This document shows positions 26,340 through 35,420 of a DNA stretch of 64,000 bases, piece by piece. The DNA is from Pseudarthrobacter sp. Fe7. GTDB taxonomy: Bacteria > Actinomycetota > Actinomycetes > Actinomycetales > Micrococcaceae. Location: assembly GCA_024372495.1 (NCBI GenBank), contig CP099977.1, positions 310,001-374,000 of the forward strand. Direction: 5' to 3'. A model generated the notes under the pieces. That model made no database searches, had not been told where the DNA came from, and worked only from the letters and a program-made list of their open reading frames with translations. A program made the position numbers and the translations under genes. Positions within the stretch are counted from its first letter, which is position 1. Every line of letters starts with the position of its first letter.

Positions 26340-27358
26340 CCCTTCTGGGATCCGGGGATACGGTGGCGCCGAGGAGCATCCTTTTCATCGGCGGTACCGG
26401 GGTCATCAGCGCGGCGGCGGCAGAACGCGCCGCCGCGCTGGGCCACCGCCTGACCATCCTGAACCGGGGCCGGTCTGCCAGGCCTATCCCGGAGGGCACG
26501 GAAGTGCTGCACGCCGACGTCCGGGATGCAGCGGCGGTCCGGGAGGTTCTGGGCGGCAGGGAGTTCGACGCCGTCGCGGACTTCATCTCCTACACCCCGG
26601 ACCAGGCGCAGACCAGCATGGAGCTGTTCGGCGGGCGGGCCGGGCAGTACGTCTTCATCAGCTCCGCCTCCGCGTACCAGAAGCCGCCTACGCGGCTGCC
26701 CATCCGCGAGTCCACACCGTTGAAGAACCCCTTCTGGCAGTACTCCCGGGACAAGATCGCGTGCGAGGAACTGCTGTTCCGGGCCTATCGGGAGCAGGAC
26801 TTTCCACTGACCGTGATCCGGCCCTCGCACACCTACGACCGCACCAAGATTGCGATGGTGGGCGGCTGGACGGACATCCACAGGATGCGCAGCGGCCTGC
26901 CGGTCATGGTCCACGGGGACGGCACCTCGCTGTGGACGCTGACTCACAGCAAGGACTTTGCCAAGGCATTCGTCGGCCTGCTCGGAAGGCCGCAGGCGGT
27001 GGGTGAGAGCTATACCATCACCTCCGACGAATACCTGCCCTGGAACCAGATCTACCAGCTGTTTGCCCGCGCAGCGGGCGTCCGGGAACCGGAACTGGTG
27101 CACGTGGCGTCCGAAACCATTGCTGTCCACGACGCCGAACTGGGTTCCAACCTCCTGGGCGACCGGTCCCACTCGGTGGTCTTCGACAACACCAAGATCA
27201 AGTCCCTGGTCCCGGAATATACTGCCACCATCCCGTTCGCGGACGGTGCCCGGGAGATTGTCCAGTGGTACGACAGCCACCCGGAACTGCAACAGGTGAA
27301 CGAGGCCTACATGCAGCTTTCCGACAAGCTGACCGGCTGGTCCCGGCGGGGCGCCTGA
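26333..27358 (+). CDS. NAD-dependent epimerase/dehydratase-like (extended SDR) protein
   Basis: Rossmann-fold protein of 341 residues. Cofactor loop FIGGTGVISAAAAERA near the N-terminus, followed by LTILNRGR and DFISYTPDQAQTSM, and the C-terminal substrate part HGDGTSLWTLTHSKDFAKA, which is typical of atypical extended SDRs in the mRNA-binding/CSP41-like group. The exact reaction is unknown. Two GTG starts are possible: 26333, overlapping the upstream reductase stop, or 26363, preceded by GGGGATAC. It is followed by a 13-bp hairpin terminator. Confidence 0.8.
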   Translation: MVTLLGSGDTVAPRSILFIGGTGVISAAAAERAAALGHRLTILNRGRSARPIPEGTEVLHADVRDAAAVREVLGGREFDAVADFISYTPDQAQTSMELFGGRAGQYVFISSASAYQKPPTRLPIRESTPLKNPFWQYSRDKIACEELLFRAYREQDFPLTVIRPSHTYDRTKIAMVGGWTDIHRMRSGLPVMVHGDGTSLWTLTHSKDFAKAFVGLLGRPQAVGESYTITSDEYLPWNQIYQLFARAAGVREPELVHVASETIAVHDAELGSNLLGDRSHSVVFDNTKIKSLVPEYTATIPFADGAREIVQWYDSHPELQQVNEAYMQLSDKLTGWSRRGA

Positions 27359-27396
27359 GCCCGGCCGGGACCAATATTGGCCCTGGCCACCGGTAA

Positions 27397-27429
27397 GACT
27401 GGCCTGCCGCAGGCGTCGGCAGGCCAGTC
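27397..27429 (+). terminator. Hairpin terminator after the reductase/epimerase run
   Basis: Perfect 13-bp arms GACTGGCCTGCCG (27397-27409) and CGGCAGGCCAGTC (27417-27429), seven-base loop, 38 bases after the epimerase stop. Confidence 0.65.
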
Positions 27430-27460
27430 CGCGGTTGGCTGCTGTGCTAAATTTCGGCGC

Positions 27461-28171
27461 ATGACCTCGTCACCCCCTTCCAGCCATCCTGCCGACTGGC
27501 CTGTTGCGGCAGCCATTGGCCTTCTGGCGAAGCAGGGTTTCGATGCGACGTCCGTTGATGAGCTCGCAGAAGCCTCCGGCATGAGCCGCAGCACGTTCTT
27601 CCGCAGGTTCGGGTCCAAGGAGGACGTTGTCTTCGCCGACCACGAACGGATCCTGCACCAAGTCAATGACAGGCTCGCCGAATCGAAGCTTGAGCCGCTG
27701 GCAGCGGTGGCGGATGCAGCCCTGCTGGTCTTCGACCACCATTTGCGGAACCCCGGGACCTCCCGCGCCCGGTATGCGCTGTTGCAGGCGGTTCCGGCGC
27801 TTCGGGACCGGGAGCTGGTGACGTCGCACCGGTATGAGCGGGCGTTCCTGCTGTACCTGAATGAGAGGCTGCCCGGCGACGGCCGGGGTGAGTACAAGGC
27901 CGTTGCCTTCGCCGCGGCCGTGGTGGCAGTCCACAATGCCTTCCTCCGGCAGTGGCTGCGAGCGGCCCCCAAGGAGGAGAACCCTGCGACAGACCGGAAA
28001 AGGGCCGTGGACCTGGCTTCCGAACTCCAGGCCCTCACGGAAACTTTTCGGCCTGCACTCCCCGGTGCCGCCGCCGCCCCACCGGGGCCGACCGTCGTCG
28101 TGACTATCCTTTCCGGCCCGGTCACCAACAAAGACGCCATTGCCCAGGCGGTCCGGGACGCCCTGCCCTAA
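27461..28171 (+). CDS. TetR-family regulator
   Basis: Dimeric DNA-binding regulator, 236 residues. The helix-turn-helix is FDATSVDELAEASGMSRSTF followed by FRRFGSKEDVVFAD. The C-terminal ligand domain is mostly helical; the C-terminal 30 residues (GPTVVVTILSGPVTNKDAIA) look like an extra strand-helix element rather than normal TetR, which is unusual. It is transcribed in the same direction as, and 138 bases upstream of, the acyl-CoA dehydrogenase cluster, so it is a candidate regulator of it. An upstream in-frame Met exists, but the ATG at 27461 matches the usual domain boundary. Confidence 0.85.
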   Translation: MTSSPPSSHPADWPVAAAIGLLAKQGFDATSVDELAEASGMSRSTFFRRFGSKEDVVFADHERILHQVNDRLAESKLEPLAAVADAALLVFDHHLRNPGTSRARYALLQAVPALRDRELVTSHRYERAFLLYLNERLPGDGRGEYKAVAFAAAVVAVHNAFLRQWLRAAPKEENPATDRKRAVDLASELQALTETFRPALPGAAAAPPGPTVVVTILSGPVTNKDAIAQAVRDALP

Positions 28172-28211
28172 GCACAATCCGCGGCACCCCCGCCTTTTGG
28201 TACTCAGTTTC

Positions 28212-28241
28212 TTGACGTGGAACTGCGTTTCATTGCATTCT
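28212..28241 (+). promoter_or_regulatory. Candidate promoter of the acyl-CoA cluster
   Basis: TTGACG and CATTCT separated by 18 bases, about 70 bases before the acyl-CoA dehydrogenase start, inside an unusually AT-rich stretch. The -10 match is weak. Confidence 0.35.
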
Positions 28242-28309
28242 TAGTTTGTGTGGCGCAAGCCACAACACTCCGGTGGGCCCGCCACCGCTGATTCAAAGGA
28301 TGCAGATAC

Positions 28310-29566
28310 ATGACGACGACGTCGCCCAGCCTCGCGCCCGCCCGCGCCGGAGGCCCCACCGGCTTCCCGGCCGGCACGGTTGAGCCTGGCTACCTTCTCA
28401 CCGAGGCCCTGGGGTCGGACCCTGCATCCGTCCTCGCCGGCATCAGCGACGAAGACCGGGGGTACTGGGACCGCGCCCGCGTGTTCGTGCAGGAAGAGGT
28501 TCTCCCGGTCATTGATGGCTACTGGGAACGCGGCGAGTACCCGCTGCACCTCCTGCGCCGCCTTGGCGAACTGGACCTGCTGCGGGATGGGGTGCCGGTG
28601 GAGGGCTTTGCCCCGATGAGCAGCATGGCCGCCGGTTTGGTCAACATGGAAATCAGCCGCGGGGACGGCTCCGTTGCCACAATGATCGCTGTCCAGGGCG
28701 GCCTGGCCCTGCGGTCCGTGGCGGAATGCGGCTCCCCGGAGCAGAAGGAGCGCTGGCTCCCGGCGATCGCCAACGGCACGGAATACGCGGCGTTCGCCCT
28801 GACAGAGCCCACGCATGGTTCCGATTCGGTGGCCCTGGAGACCACCGCCACCCGCACCGACGGCGGGTTCCTGCTCAATGGCGAAAAGAAGTGGATCGGC
28901 AACGGCTCCGTCGGCGGCGTGAGCATCGTGTGGGCCCGTGGCGACGACGGCCGGGTCCACGGCTACCTGGTTCCCCAGGACTCCCCGGCTACACCGCCAC
29001 CAAAATCGAAGGCAAGCTGGCCCTCCGCGCCATCTGGCAGGCGCACATCCGGTTGGAGGACGTCTTCGTCCCGGAAGGGAATGTCCTGCCCGGCGCACGC
29101 AGCTTCAAGGACACCGCCCGGGTCCTGCTGGCGACCCGGCTGGGCGTGGCCTGGTCCGCCGTCGGGCATGCCACCGCCTGCTACGAAACGGCCGTCCAGT
29201 ATGCCAAGCAGCGCAAGCAGTTCGGCCGGCCCCTGGCCGCTTCCCAGATCGTCCAGGAACGGCTGGCCCGGATGCTCAGCGAGCCTGGCCACCATGCAGC
29301 TGATGGTGGTGCAGATGACCCGGCTGGACGAAGCCGGAACGCTCACCCCGGAGCAGGCGTCGCTGGCCAAATACACCTGCACCCGCACCGCCCGCGGTAT
29401 TGCCTCCAACGCCCGTGACCTGCTGGGCGGCAACGGCATCCTGCTGGAAAACCGCGTTGCCCGGCACCTGGCGGACATCGAAGCCATCCACACCTACGAG
29501 GGCACCGAAACCATGCAGGCCCTCATCATCGGCCGCGGCATCACCGGCACCTCCGCCTTCGCCTGA
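28310..29566 (+). CDS. Acyl-CoA dehydrogenase, frame broken twice
   Basis: FAD-dependent cytoplasmic enzyme of about 418 residues introducing the alpha-beta double bond in an acyl-CoA (glutaryl-CoA-dehydrogenase-like group). Seen: AAFALTEPTHGSD and EKKWIGNGSVG for flavin and substrate binding, QRKQFGRPLAASQIVQERLA in the C-terminal helical domain, and the catalytic Glu region HTYEGTETMQALIIGR. Two frame breaks: one C lost from a run at about 28982-28986 (DSPGYTATK), and GAGCCTG for GAGCTG at 29281-29287. Correcting both gives one continuous protein. First gene of a four-gene operon with thiolase, CoA ligase and a hydrolase. Confidence 0.9.
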   Translation: MTTTSPSLAPARAGGPTGFPAGTVEPGYLLTEALGSDPASVLAGISDEDRGYWDRARVFVQEEVLPVIDGYWERGEYPLHLLRRLGELDLLRDGVPVEGFAPMSSMAAGLVNMEISRGDGSVATMIAVQGGLALRSVAECGSPEQKERWLPAIANGTEYAAFALTEPTHGSDSVALETTATRTDGGFLLNGEKKWIGNGSVGGVSIVWARGDDGRVHGYLVPQDSPATPPPKSKASWPSAPSGRRTSGWRTSSSRKGMSCPAHAASRTPPGSCWRPGWAWPGPPSGMPPPATKRPSSMPSSASSSAGPWPLPRSSRNGWPGCSASLATMQLMVVQMTRLDEAGTLTPEQASLAKYTCTRTARGIASNARDLLGGNGILLENRVARHLADIEAIHTYEGTETMQALIIGRGITGTSAFA

Positions 29567-29613
29567 GCCCTATCGTTCGGCTTTCGCCGCCCGTCATCCC
29601 GAAAGGACTGTTC

Positions 29614-30811
29614 TTGAACCAGAACGCCAACATCCCCGTCATCCTGGGCGGCGCCCGCACCCCGTTCGGCCGGTTCCGCGGAGGGCTCACTCCCTTCTCC
29701 TCCAGCGAACTGGGCGCCCATGCCATCCGCGCCGCCTTGGAACGCACCGGCGTTGCACCGGAACAGATCGGCGCCGTGATCGTGGGGCAGGTCATCCAGG
29801 CCGGCGCCGGCCAGGGCCCCGCGCGGCAGGCCAGCCTGGCCGCGGGAATCGGCTGGGACGTCCCCACCATCACCATCAACAAGCTTTGCCTGTCCGGGCT
29901 GACCGCCGTGATCGATGCCGCCCGGATGATCCGCACCGGGGAGGCCGATTTCATTATTGCCGCAGGCCAGGAGTCGATGACCAACGCGCCGCACCTGGTC
30001 CCCGGGCTTCGCGCCGGCGTCGTCATCGGTGATGCCCCCATGCTGGACTCCCTGAACCACGACGGGCTCCAGGACCCGGTCAGCGGCAAGCTGATGGGTG
30101 AGGCCACCGACTCCGGCAACGCCGAACGCGGCATCTCCCGCGAAGAGCAGGACGCCGTCGCTGCCCGGTCCCACCAGCGCGCCGCCGCAGCCGGCGCCGC
30201 AGGCGTGCTGGCTGAGGAAATCGCACCCATCCAGGTCCCGCAGCGCAAGGGACCTGCCGTGACCCTCGAACACGACGAAGGCATCCGCCCGGACACCACG
30301 GCCGAATCCCTGGCGCAGGCTCCGGCCGGCGTTCTCCAAGGCGGAGACCGCCACCATCACTGCCGGATCGGCATCTCCCCTCTCCGACGGTGCCGCGGCA
30401 CTGGTCATTGCCAGCAAGGCAGCGGCGGAAGCGGCAGGGCTGGAGTGGATCGCCGAAATTGGCGCCCATGGCCAGACCGCCGGCCCTGACGGCTCCCTCC
30501 ACTCCCAGCCCGCCCGGGCCATCGAACGGGCCCTCAAGGACCAGGGACTCACCGTGCAGGAATTGGACCTGGTGGAAATCAACGAGGCTTTCGCCTCCGT
30601 CCTCATCCAGTCCGCCAACGATCTTGGCATCGAAACCGAAGCCGTGAACGCCGAAGGCGGCGCCATCGCCCTGGGCCACCCCGTGGGCGCCTCAGGCGCA
30701 CGCCTGGTACTGCACCAGGCTCTGGCGCTGAAGCGCCGCGGCGGAGGCACCGGCGTCGTTGCCCTCTGCGGTGGCGGCGGCCAGGGCGACGCCCTGATCC
30801 TCACAGCATGA
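29614..30811 (+). CDS. Acetyl-CoA acyltransferase (thiolase), frame broken once
   Basis: Thiolytic enzyme of about 398 residues cleaving a 3-ketoacyl-CoA to acetyl-CoA and a shortened acyl-CoA (or condensing two acyl-CoAs). Catalytic residues are in place: Cys in [11 protein letters not shown], His in [17 protein letters not shown], second Cys in [10 protein letters not shown]. The start is TTG at 29614 with GAAAGGA upstream. The frame breaks at 30316-30322, CAGGCTC for CAGCTC (AQLRPAF). It ends in ATGA overlap with the CoA ligase. The pathway is beta-oxidation-like; the specific acid is unknown. Confidence 0.9.
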
Positions 30812-32392
30812 CCAACCCAACGAAGAAGCAGGCAATGACCAACACCAACTCCGCCGACGGCTTCGCCACCATCTCCGTCGCAGCGATCCTGGCTGAATCA
30901 GCCAAAAGGACTCCGGACAGCATCGCCCTCGTCGTCGGTGGGGACCAGGTCAGCTATGGCGACCTGTGGAACCAGACCCGAGCCTACGCCGGCGCACTGC
31001 GGGCGCGCGGCATTGGCCCGGGAGACGCCGTCGCCGTCCTGATTCCCAACGTGCCGGACTTCGCGCGGGTGTACTACGCCATCCTGTCGCTGGGCGCCAT
31101 CGTTGTCCCGGTGCACGCCCTGCTCAAGGCCCGAGAGATCGAATATGTCCTGCAGGACAGCGGGGCCGGGCTGCTGGTCTGTGCTGCCCCGCTTCTCGCG
31201 GAGGGTGCCGCAGGTGCCACGGCCAGCGGAGTGGACGTGCTGACAGTCATGGCACCGGACGACGACGGGTTCCCCCGGCTGGAGGCTGAAGCCGCCGCTG
31301 CCGAACCCATCCGGACTTATGAACCCTGCCGCCCGTCGGACACGGCCACCATCCTTTACACGTCGGGCACCACAGGCAAACCCAAGGGCGCCCTGGGCAC
31401 GCACTTCGCCCTGGTGGAGCAGACCAGCGTCCTGCTGACCAGCGTGATGGACTTCCAGCCCGGAGACGTCCTGTTCGGCGGGCTGCCGCTCTTCCACACG
31501 TTTGGCCAGACGGTGGTCCTCAACACGGGGCTGCGTGCCGGCGCCACGATCGTCCTGATGCCACGCTTCACCGGCGCGGACGCCCTGAAGCTGCTGGCGA
31601 AGCACGACGTGAACATCTTCCTCGGCGTGCCCACCATGTACGTGGCACTGCTGGAAGCCGCCAAGACTATCCCGGACCGGCCCACGGCGTTGCGGTACGG
31701 CATCTCCGGCGGCGCATCCCTTCCGCTGGCCGTCATGGACCGGTTCCGCGACGTCTACGGGGTGGAAATCCACGAAGGCTACGGCCTGACCGAGACCTCG
31801 CCGGTGGCCGCCTTTAACCACGTCGGCATGCAGCCACGGCCCGGCACCATCGGAATCCCCATCTGGGGCGTCGATATCGAGATCGCCCGGCCCGAGGTGG
31901 TGGAGCGGATCGAGCCTGCTGCCCAACGGGGAACTGGGCGAGCTTGTCATTCGCGGCCACCTGCTGATGAAGGGCTACCTGAACCGGCCGGAGGCTACCG
32001 CGGAGGCCGTAGTGGACGGCTGGTTCCGCAGCGGGGACCTTGGGACGAAGGACGACGACGGCTACCTCACCATCGTGGACCGCAAGAAGGACATGATCAT
32101 CCGGAATGGGTACAACGTCTATCCCCGCGAGGTGGAGGAAGTCCTGCTGACCCACCCGGCTGTGGTCAGCGCCGCCGTGTACGGCATCCCGGATGACGTC
32201 CACGGGCAGGAAATCGCGGCCGCCATCGTGCTGGATGCCGGCACAAGTGTCAGTGAAGCCGAGTTGATCGACTTCGCCAGCGCCCAACTGGCAGCGTACA
32301 AGTACCCGCGGGTGATCCGGATCCTCTCCGAACTTCCCTTGGGTCCCAGCGGGAAGATCCTCAAGCGGAAGCTTGCTGAGGAACCAGCCTGA
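30808..32392 (+). CDS. Acyl-CoA ligase (AMP-forming), frame broken once
   Basis: ATP-dependent CoA ligase of about 527 residues, ANL superfamily, forming acyl-AMP and then the CoA thioester. P-loop [29 protein letters not shown] (motif A5), [11 protein letters not shown] (A7) and the hinge and catalytic Lys region of the C-terminal domain, [11 protein letters not shown], are all visible. The frame breaks at 31912-31918, GAGCCTG for GAGCTG ([12 protein letters not shown]). The start at 30808 overlaps the thiolase stop; an ATG at 30835 preceded by AAGAAGCAGG is an alternative. Likely activates the free acid that enters this operon's pathway. Confidence 0.9.
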
Positions 32393-32464
32393 GGCCGGGG
32401 CCTCGACGCCCTGCCGGGCGCCGCCCCTTGATGACCCGTTCCGTCCCCCGAAAGGACCCGGCCT

Positions 32465-33378
32465 GTGACCGCTCCCGCCCATACCGAGTACACCACCCTT
32501 GACGTCCCCGTGCGTGGTGGCACGCTCCGCACCGCGATCTGGGGACCCTCGGATCCAGCGGCGGCCACGGTCCTGGCCGTGCATGGCGTGACGTCGTCGC
32601 ACATGCAGTGGGCCGTGCTTGCCGGGGCCCTTCCCGGCGTCCGCATCATCGCTCCGGACCTGCGCGGCCGTGGCCGCAGCAGCAGCCTGCCAGGGCCTTA
32701 CGGAATGGCCGCCCATGCCCAGGATTTGACCGACTTGCTCGACGCCGTGGACGCCGGGCGGGTGGTGGTGCTGGGGCACTCCATGGGCGCTTTCGTGGCA
32801 GAGGTCTTCGCCCACCAGTATCCGGACCGGGTCAGCTCACTCATCCTGGTCGACGGCGGCCTGCCGCTCCCCGTACCCCCGGGCGTCACCATTCCCCAGG
32901 CCATCCAGGCAATCCTTGGTCCTGCAGCCGCCCGTTTGTCGATGACCTTCCCCGACCACGAAACCTACCTCGATTTCTGGCGGAGCCACCCGGCCTTCAC
33001 GGACGGCTGGAACGACGCCGTCGAAGCCTATGCGCGTTACGACCTGAGGGGTGAGGCTCCGGGCTCCGCCCCTCCACCGCCGTCGAGGCCATGAGTGAGG
33101 ACTCGGCGGACCTCCTGGCAGGCGAATCAGTCCGCCGCGCGCTGGAAGACCTTCAGCATCCCGCGCTGCTGTGGGCGCCGCGCGGCCTCCGCGACGAGTC
33201 CCCCGGCCTTTATATGCAGGAGAGAGTGGGCACGCACCTGGAGGGCCACGCATCCCTGCGGGCCGAATTGGTTCCTGACGTCAACCACTACACCGTCGTG
33301 CTGGGCGGTCCCGGGGCCGCAAGGGTTGCGGCCGCAGTACGCGGGGCGCTGGACCAGGAGAACGCAACATCCCGTTGA
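32465..33378 (+). CDS. Alpha/beta hydrolase, frame broken once
   Basis: Serine hydrolase of about 304 residues. Oxyanion region LAVHGVTSSHMQW, nucleophile elbow VVLGHSMGAFVAE, acid in SLILVDGG and late in the chain His in PDVNHYTVVLGG. The frame breaks at 33055-33066 in CCGGGCTCC; restoring an A (CCGGAGCTCC, Glu-Leu) gives GEAPELRPST and one frame. This is again an AGCT site, but with a base lost instead of gained. Start GTG at 32465 with AAAGGACC upstream. It closes the acyl-CoA operon and may act as a thioesterase or ester hydrolase; the substrate is unknown. Confidence 0.82.
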
Positions 33379-33448
33379 CGTGGGGTGCTTCCGGAGGTTG
33401 TCCAATCGTTTTTGGGACAGGACGGCCGGGAGGGGGCAGACTGATCGC

Positions 33449-34282
33449 ATGACACTTGCACCGCTCATCGAACTCAATGACGGCAACAGGATTCCGCAGC
33501 TGGGGCTTGGCACCTGGCCGCTGGACGACGAACAGGTGGCGGCCGCCGTCGTCCAGGCCGTGGAGGCCGGGTACCGGCACATCGACACCGCAGTGAAATA
33601 CGGCAACGAGCGCGGCGTGGGCAACGGCATCCGGGCCAGCGGCGTGGACCGCGGCGAGCTCTTCATCACCACCAAGCTCGACGGCGAATTCCAAGGCCAC
33701 GACCGCGCGGTGGCGGGCCTGGAAGGGTCCTTGAAGCGCCTTGGACTGGATTATGTGGACCTGCTGCTGATCCACTGGCCGCTGCCCGGCAGGGACCAGT
33801 ACGTCTCCACCTGGCAGACGTTTGAACGGCTGCAGGCGGAGGGAAAGGTCCGCTCCATTGGGGTGTCCAACTTCAAGCCCGCGCACCTCGAACGGCTCAT
33901 GGCGGAGACCAACGTTGTACCGGCGGTCAACCAGATTCAACTCAGCCCGGCCATCACCCGGTCCGCAGAGCGGGAATTCCACACCCGGCATGGCATAGTT
34001 ACTGAGTCCTACAGTCCGCTGGGCGGCTCGGGAGCAGGTTTGCTGGGCGCACCTGTCCTTTCCCAACTGGCGGAAAAGCACGGAAAAACCCCTGGCCAAC
34101 TGGTCCTTCGGTGGCATATACAAAACGGATTGGTAACGATTCCCAAGACGGCTTCCCCGGAGCGGATGTCGGAGAACCTGGACGTGTTCGATTTCGCCCT
34201 GGACCCGCAGGATCTAGCGGAACTTTCGATCCTCGACGAGGGTCCCGGGGCGGGCAACGACTCGGACAAAACAGGACACTAA
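33449..34282 (+). CDS. Aldo/keto reductase (2,5-diketo-gluconate reductase type)
   Basis: NADPH-dependent reductase of 277 residues, paralogue of the gene at 24493. Tetrad: HIDTAVKYGNE (Asp, Tyr), FITTKLDG (Lys), LLLIHWPLP (His); cofactor loop LVTIPKTASPERMSEN. The frame is intact. It starts with GGGAGGGGG at the expected distance, 70 bases after the hydrolase. It is probably a separate transcript because a potential promoter (GTTGTCCAATCGTTTTTGG) lies in the gap. Substrate not known. Confidence 0.9.
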   Translation: MTLAPLIELNDGNRIPQLGLGTWPLDDEQVAAAVVQAVEAGYRHIDTAVKYGNERGVGNGIRASGVDRGELFITTKLDGEFQGHDRAVAGLEGSLKRLGLDYVDLLLIHWPLPGRDQYVSTWQTFERLQAEGKVRSIGVSNFKPAHLERLMAETNVVPAVNQIQLSPAITRSAEREFHTRHGIVTESYSPLGGSGAGLLGAPVLSQLAEKHGKTPGQLVLRWHIQNGLVTIPKTASPERMSENLDVFDFALDPQDLAELSILDEGPGAGNDSDKTGH

Positions 34283-34328
34283 AACCGGCCTGAACTGCAC
34301 TTTTTCCACAAACGGGGTTGGCAAAAAG

Positions 34329-34348
34329 ATAGTAAGCATGATTACTAT
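34329..34348 (+). promoter_or_regulatory. ATAGTAA inverted repeat upstream of the GlsB-like gene
   Basis: ATAGTAA (34329-34335) and TTACTAT (34342-34348) are perfect inverted arms around GCATGA. The 11-mer TAGTAAGCATG is shared with 14125-14135. Position, about 65 bases before the start codon, suits an operator or stress promoter element. Confidence 0.5.
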
Positions 34349-34412
34349 TGAGCCAGAAGGATGAAGTGCCTCCGGATCTGGAGGCCTCCTTTACTTAGGA
34401 AGAGAGCTTCAA

Positions 34413-34679
34413 ATGGGATTTATTGCATTTCTGATTCTCGGACTTATTGCTGGTGCGATCGCTAAGGCGATCCTCCCGGGCAGGCAGGGTGGCGGCTGGG
34501 TCATCACCATGATCCTGGGCGTCGTTGGCGCTTTCCTCGGTGGCTGGCTGGGCGGGATGATCTTCGGCACTGGACTGCAGGAGTTCTTCTCGATCCAGAC
34601 GTGGCTGCTGGCAATCGTCGGCTCGCTGATCGTCCTTGCCATCTACGGCATGGTCACCAAGCGCAGCGCCCGCGGATAA
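34413..34679 (+). CDS. GlsB/YeaQ/YmgE-family small membrane protein
   Basis: An 88-residue inner-membrane protein with three hydrophobic segments, starting MGFIAFLILGLIAGAIAKAI, then LPGRQGGGWVITMILGVVG with the family marks LPGRQGGG and GxxGxxLGG, and TWLLAIVGSLIVLAIYG. This is the transglycosylase-associated (PF04226) family, usually induced by stress; the molecular role is unknown. A hairpin GCCTCC...GGAGGC lies in the leader between the ATAGTAA repeat and the ribosome site AGGAAGAG. A strong terminator follows. Confidence 0.93.
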   Translation: MGFIAFLILGLIAGAIAKAILPGRQGGGWVITMILGVVGAFLGGWLGGMIFGTGLQEFFSIQTWLLAIVGSLIVLAIYGMVTKRSARG

Positions 34680-34700
34680 CTGTACGGGCAAGCCAGGAAG

Positions 34701-34740
34701 CCGGCCTGGGGACATCATCCCCAGGCCGGTTTTCATTTTC
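34701..34740 (+). terminator. Rho-independent terminator after the GlsB-like gene
   Basis: Perfect 12-bp GC-rich stem CCGGCCTGGGGA / TCCCCAGGCCGG with a five-base loop followed by TTTTCATTTTC. Textbook form. Confidence 0.9.
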
Positions 34741-34805
34741 TCCGGCAACGGGAGCCCGCTACCCCGGCCGGGACTGACAACCTTCTCGCAGGGTAGGAGT
34801 TCATC

Positions 34806-35225
34806 GTGAAAAACAAGCTTCTTTTGGGTGTAGGCGTTGCCGTCGGTTACGTCCTCGGCTCGCGGTCAGGCCGTGCTGCATACGACAAGCTGAAGGCCCG
34901 CGCGGCCGGCATCTGGGACAGCAAGCCGGTCCAGGACAAGGTATCCGTGGCTACGGAAACCATCAAGGAAAAGGCTCCTGAGGTGGCGGACCAGCTTGGG
35001 GAAGCCGCACGCAGGGCAGGCACTGTGATCGGCTCCGCAATGCACCGTGACGGATCCGGCGGGGGCCAGTCCTCTTCCAGCAGCACCCCTGCAACTGGTG
35101 CATTCACTGGCACTTCGACGGGCGGCGACGCCGCCGCCCTGGGCGAGGACCACATCCCCGCGCACAGCACCCACCCGGAGACCACCAACCTTGGCACCTC
35201 GGATGGGAACGGCGCAAAGGCCTGA
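34806..35225 (+). CDS. YtxH-like small stress protein
   Basis: A 139-residue protein. The N-terminal segment LLLGVGVAVGYVLGSRSGRA combines a membrane helix with the GSRSGR turn of YtxH proteins; about 60 residues of amphipathic helix follow (ETIKEKAPEVADQLGEAARR), then a Ser/Thr/Gly-rich disordered tail. Start GTG with GTAGGAGTTC upstream. YtxH proteins are general-stress proteins of unknown mechanism; the adjacent GlsB-like gene has a similar profile, suggesting a stress-induced pair, although a terminator separates them. Confidence 0.8.
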   Translation: MKNKLLLGVGVAVGYVLGSRSGRAAYDKLKARAAGIWDSKPVQDKVSVATETIKEKAPEVADQLGEAARRAGTVIGSAMHRDGSGGGQSSSSSTPATGAFTGTSTGGDAAALGEDHIPAHSTHPETTNLGTSDGNGAKA

Positions 35226-35298
35226 TTCTTGTTCCATCTCGTGGCCGTAGCCGCGTGACATGTGAGTGGACCAGCTTTGTGCTACAACTGAATCGCCT

Positions 35299-35338
35299 TG
35301 CCGGCCGTCGCGATCCTTGGGGGACGCGGCGGCCGGCA
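35299..35338 (+). terminator. Hairpin terminator after the YtxH-like gene
   Basis: Arms TGCCGGCCGTCGCG and CGCGGCGGCCGGCA (35299-35312, 35325-35338), 14 bp with one mismatch. No T-run; position supports termination. Confidence 0.55.
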
Positions 35339-35360
35339 GTGCTTAAGCCGCTGCCCGAGG

Positions 35361-35369
35361 TTATCCACA
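35361..35369 (+). other. DnaA-box-like sequence upstream of the DUF222 gene
   Basis: TTATCCACA is an exact consensus DnaA box, 52 bases before the start of the DUF222 remnant. A lone copy may be chance. Confidence 0.4.
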
Positions 35370-35420
35370 TAGCGGTTTTGGGGAGGCCTGATTATCGGTG
35401 GCGGCTGGCAGGGTCCGGTC

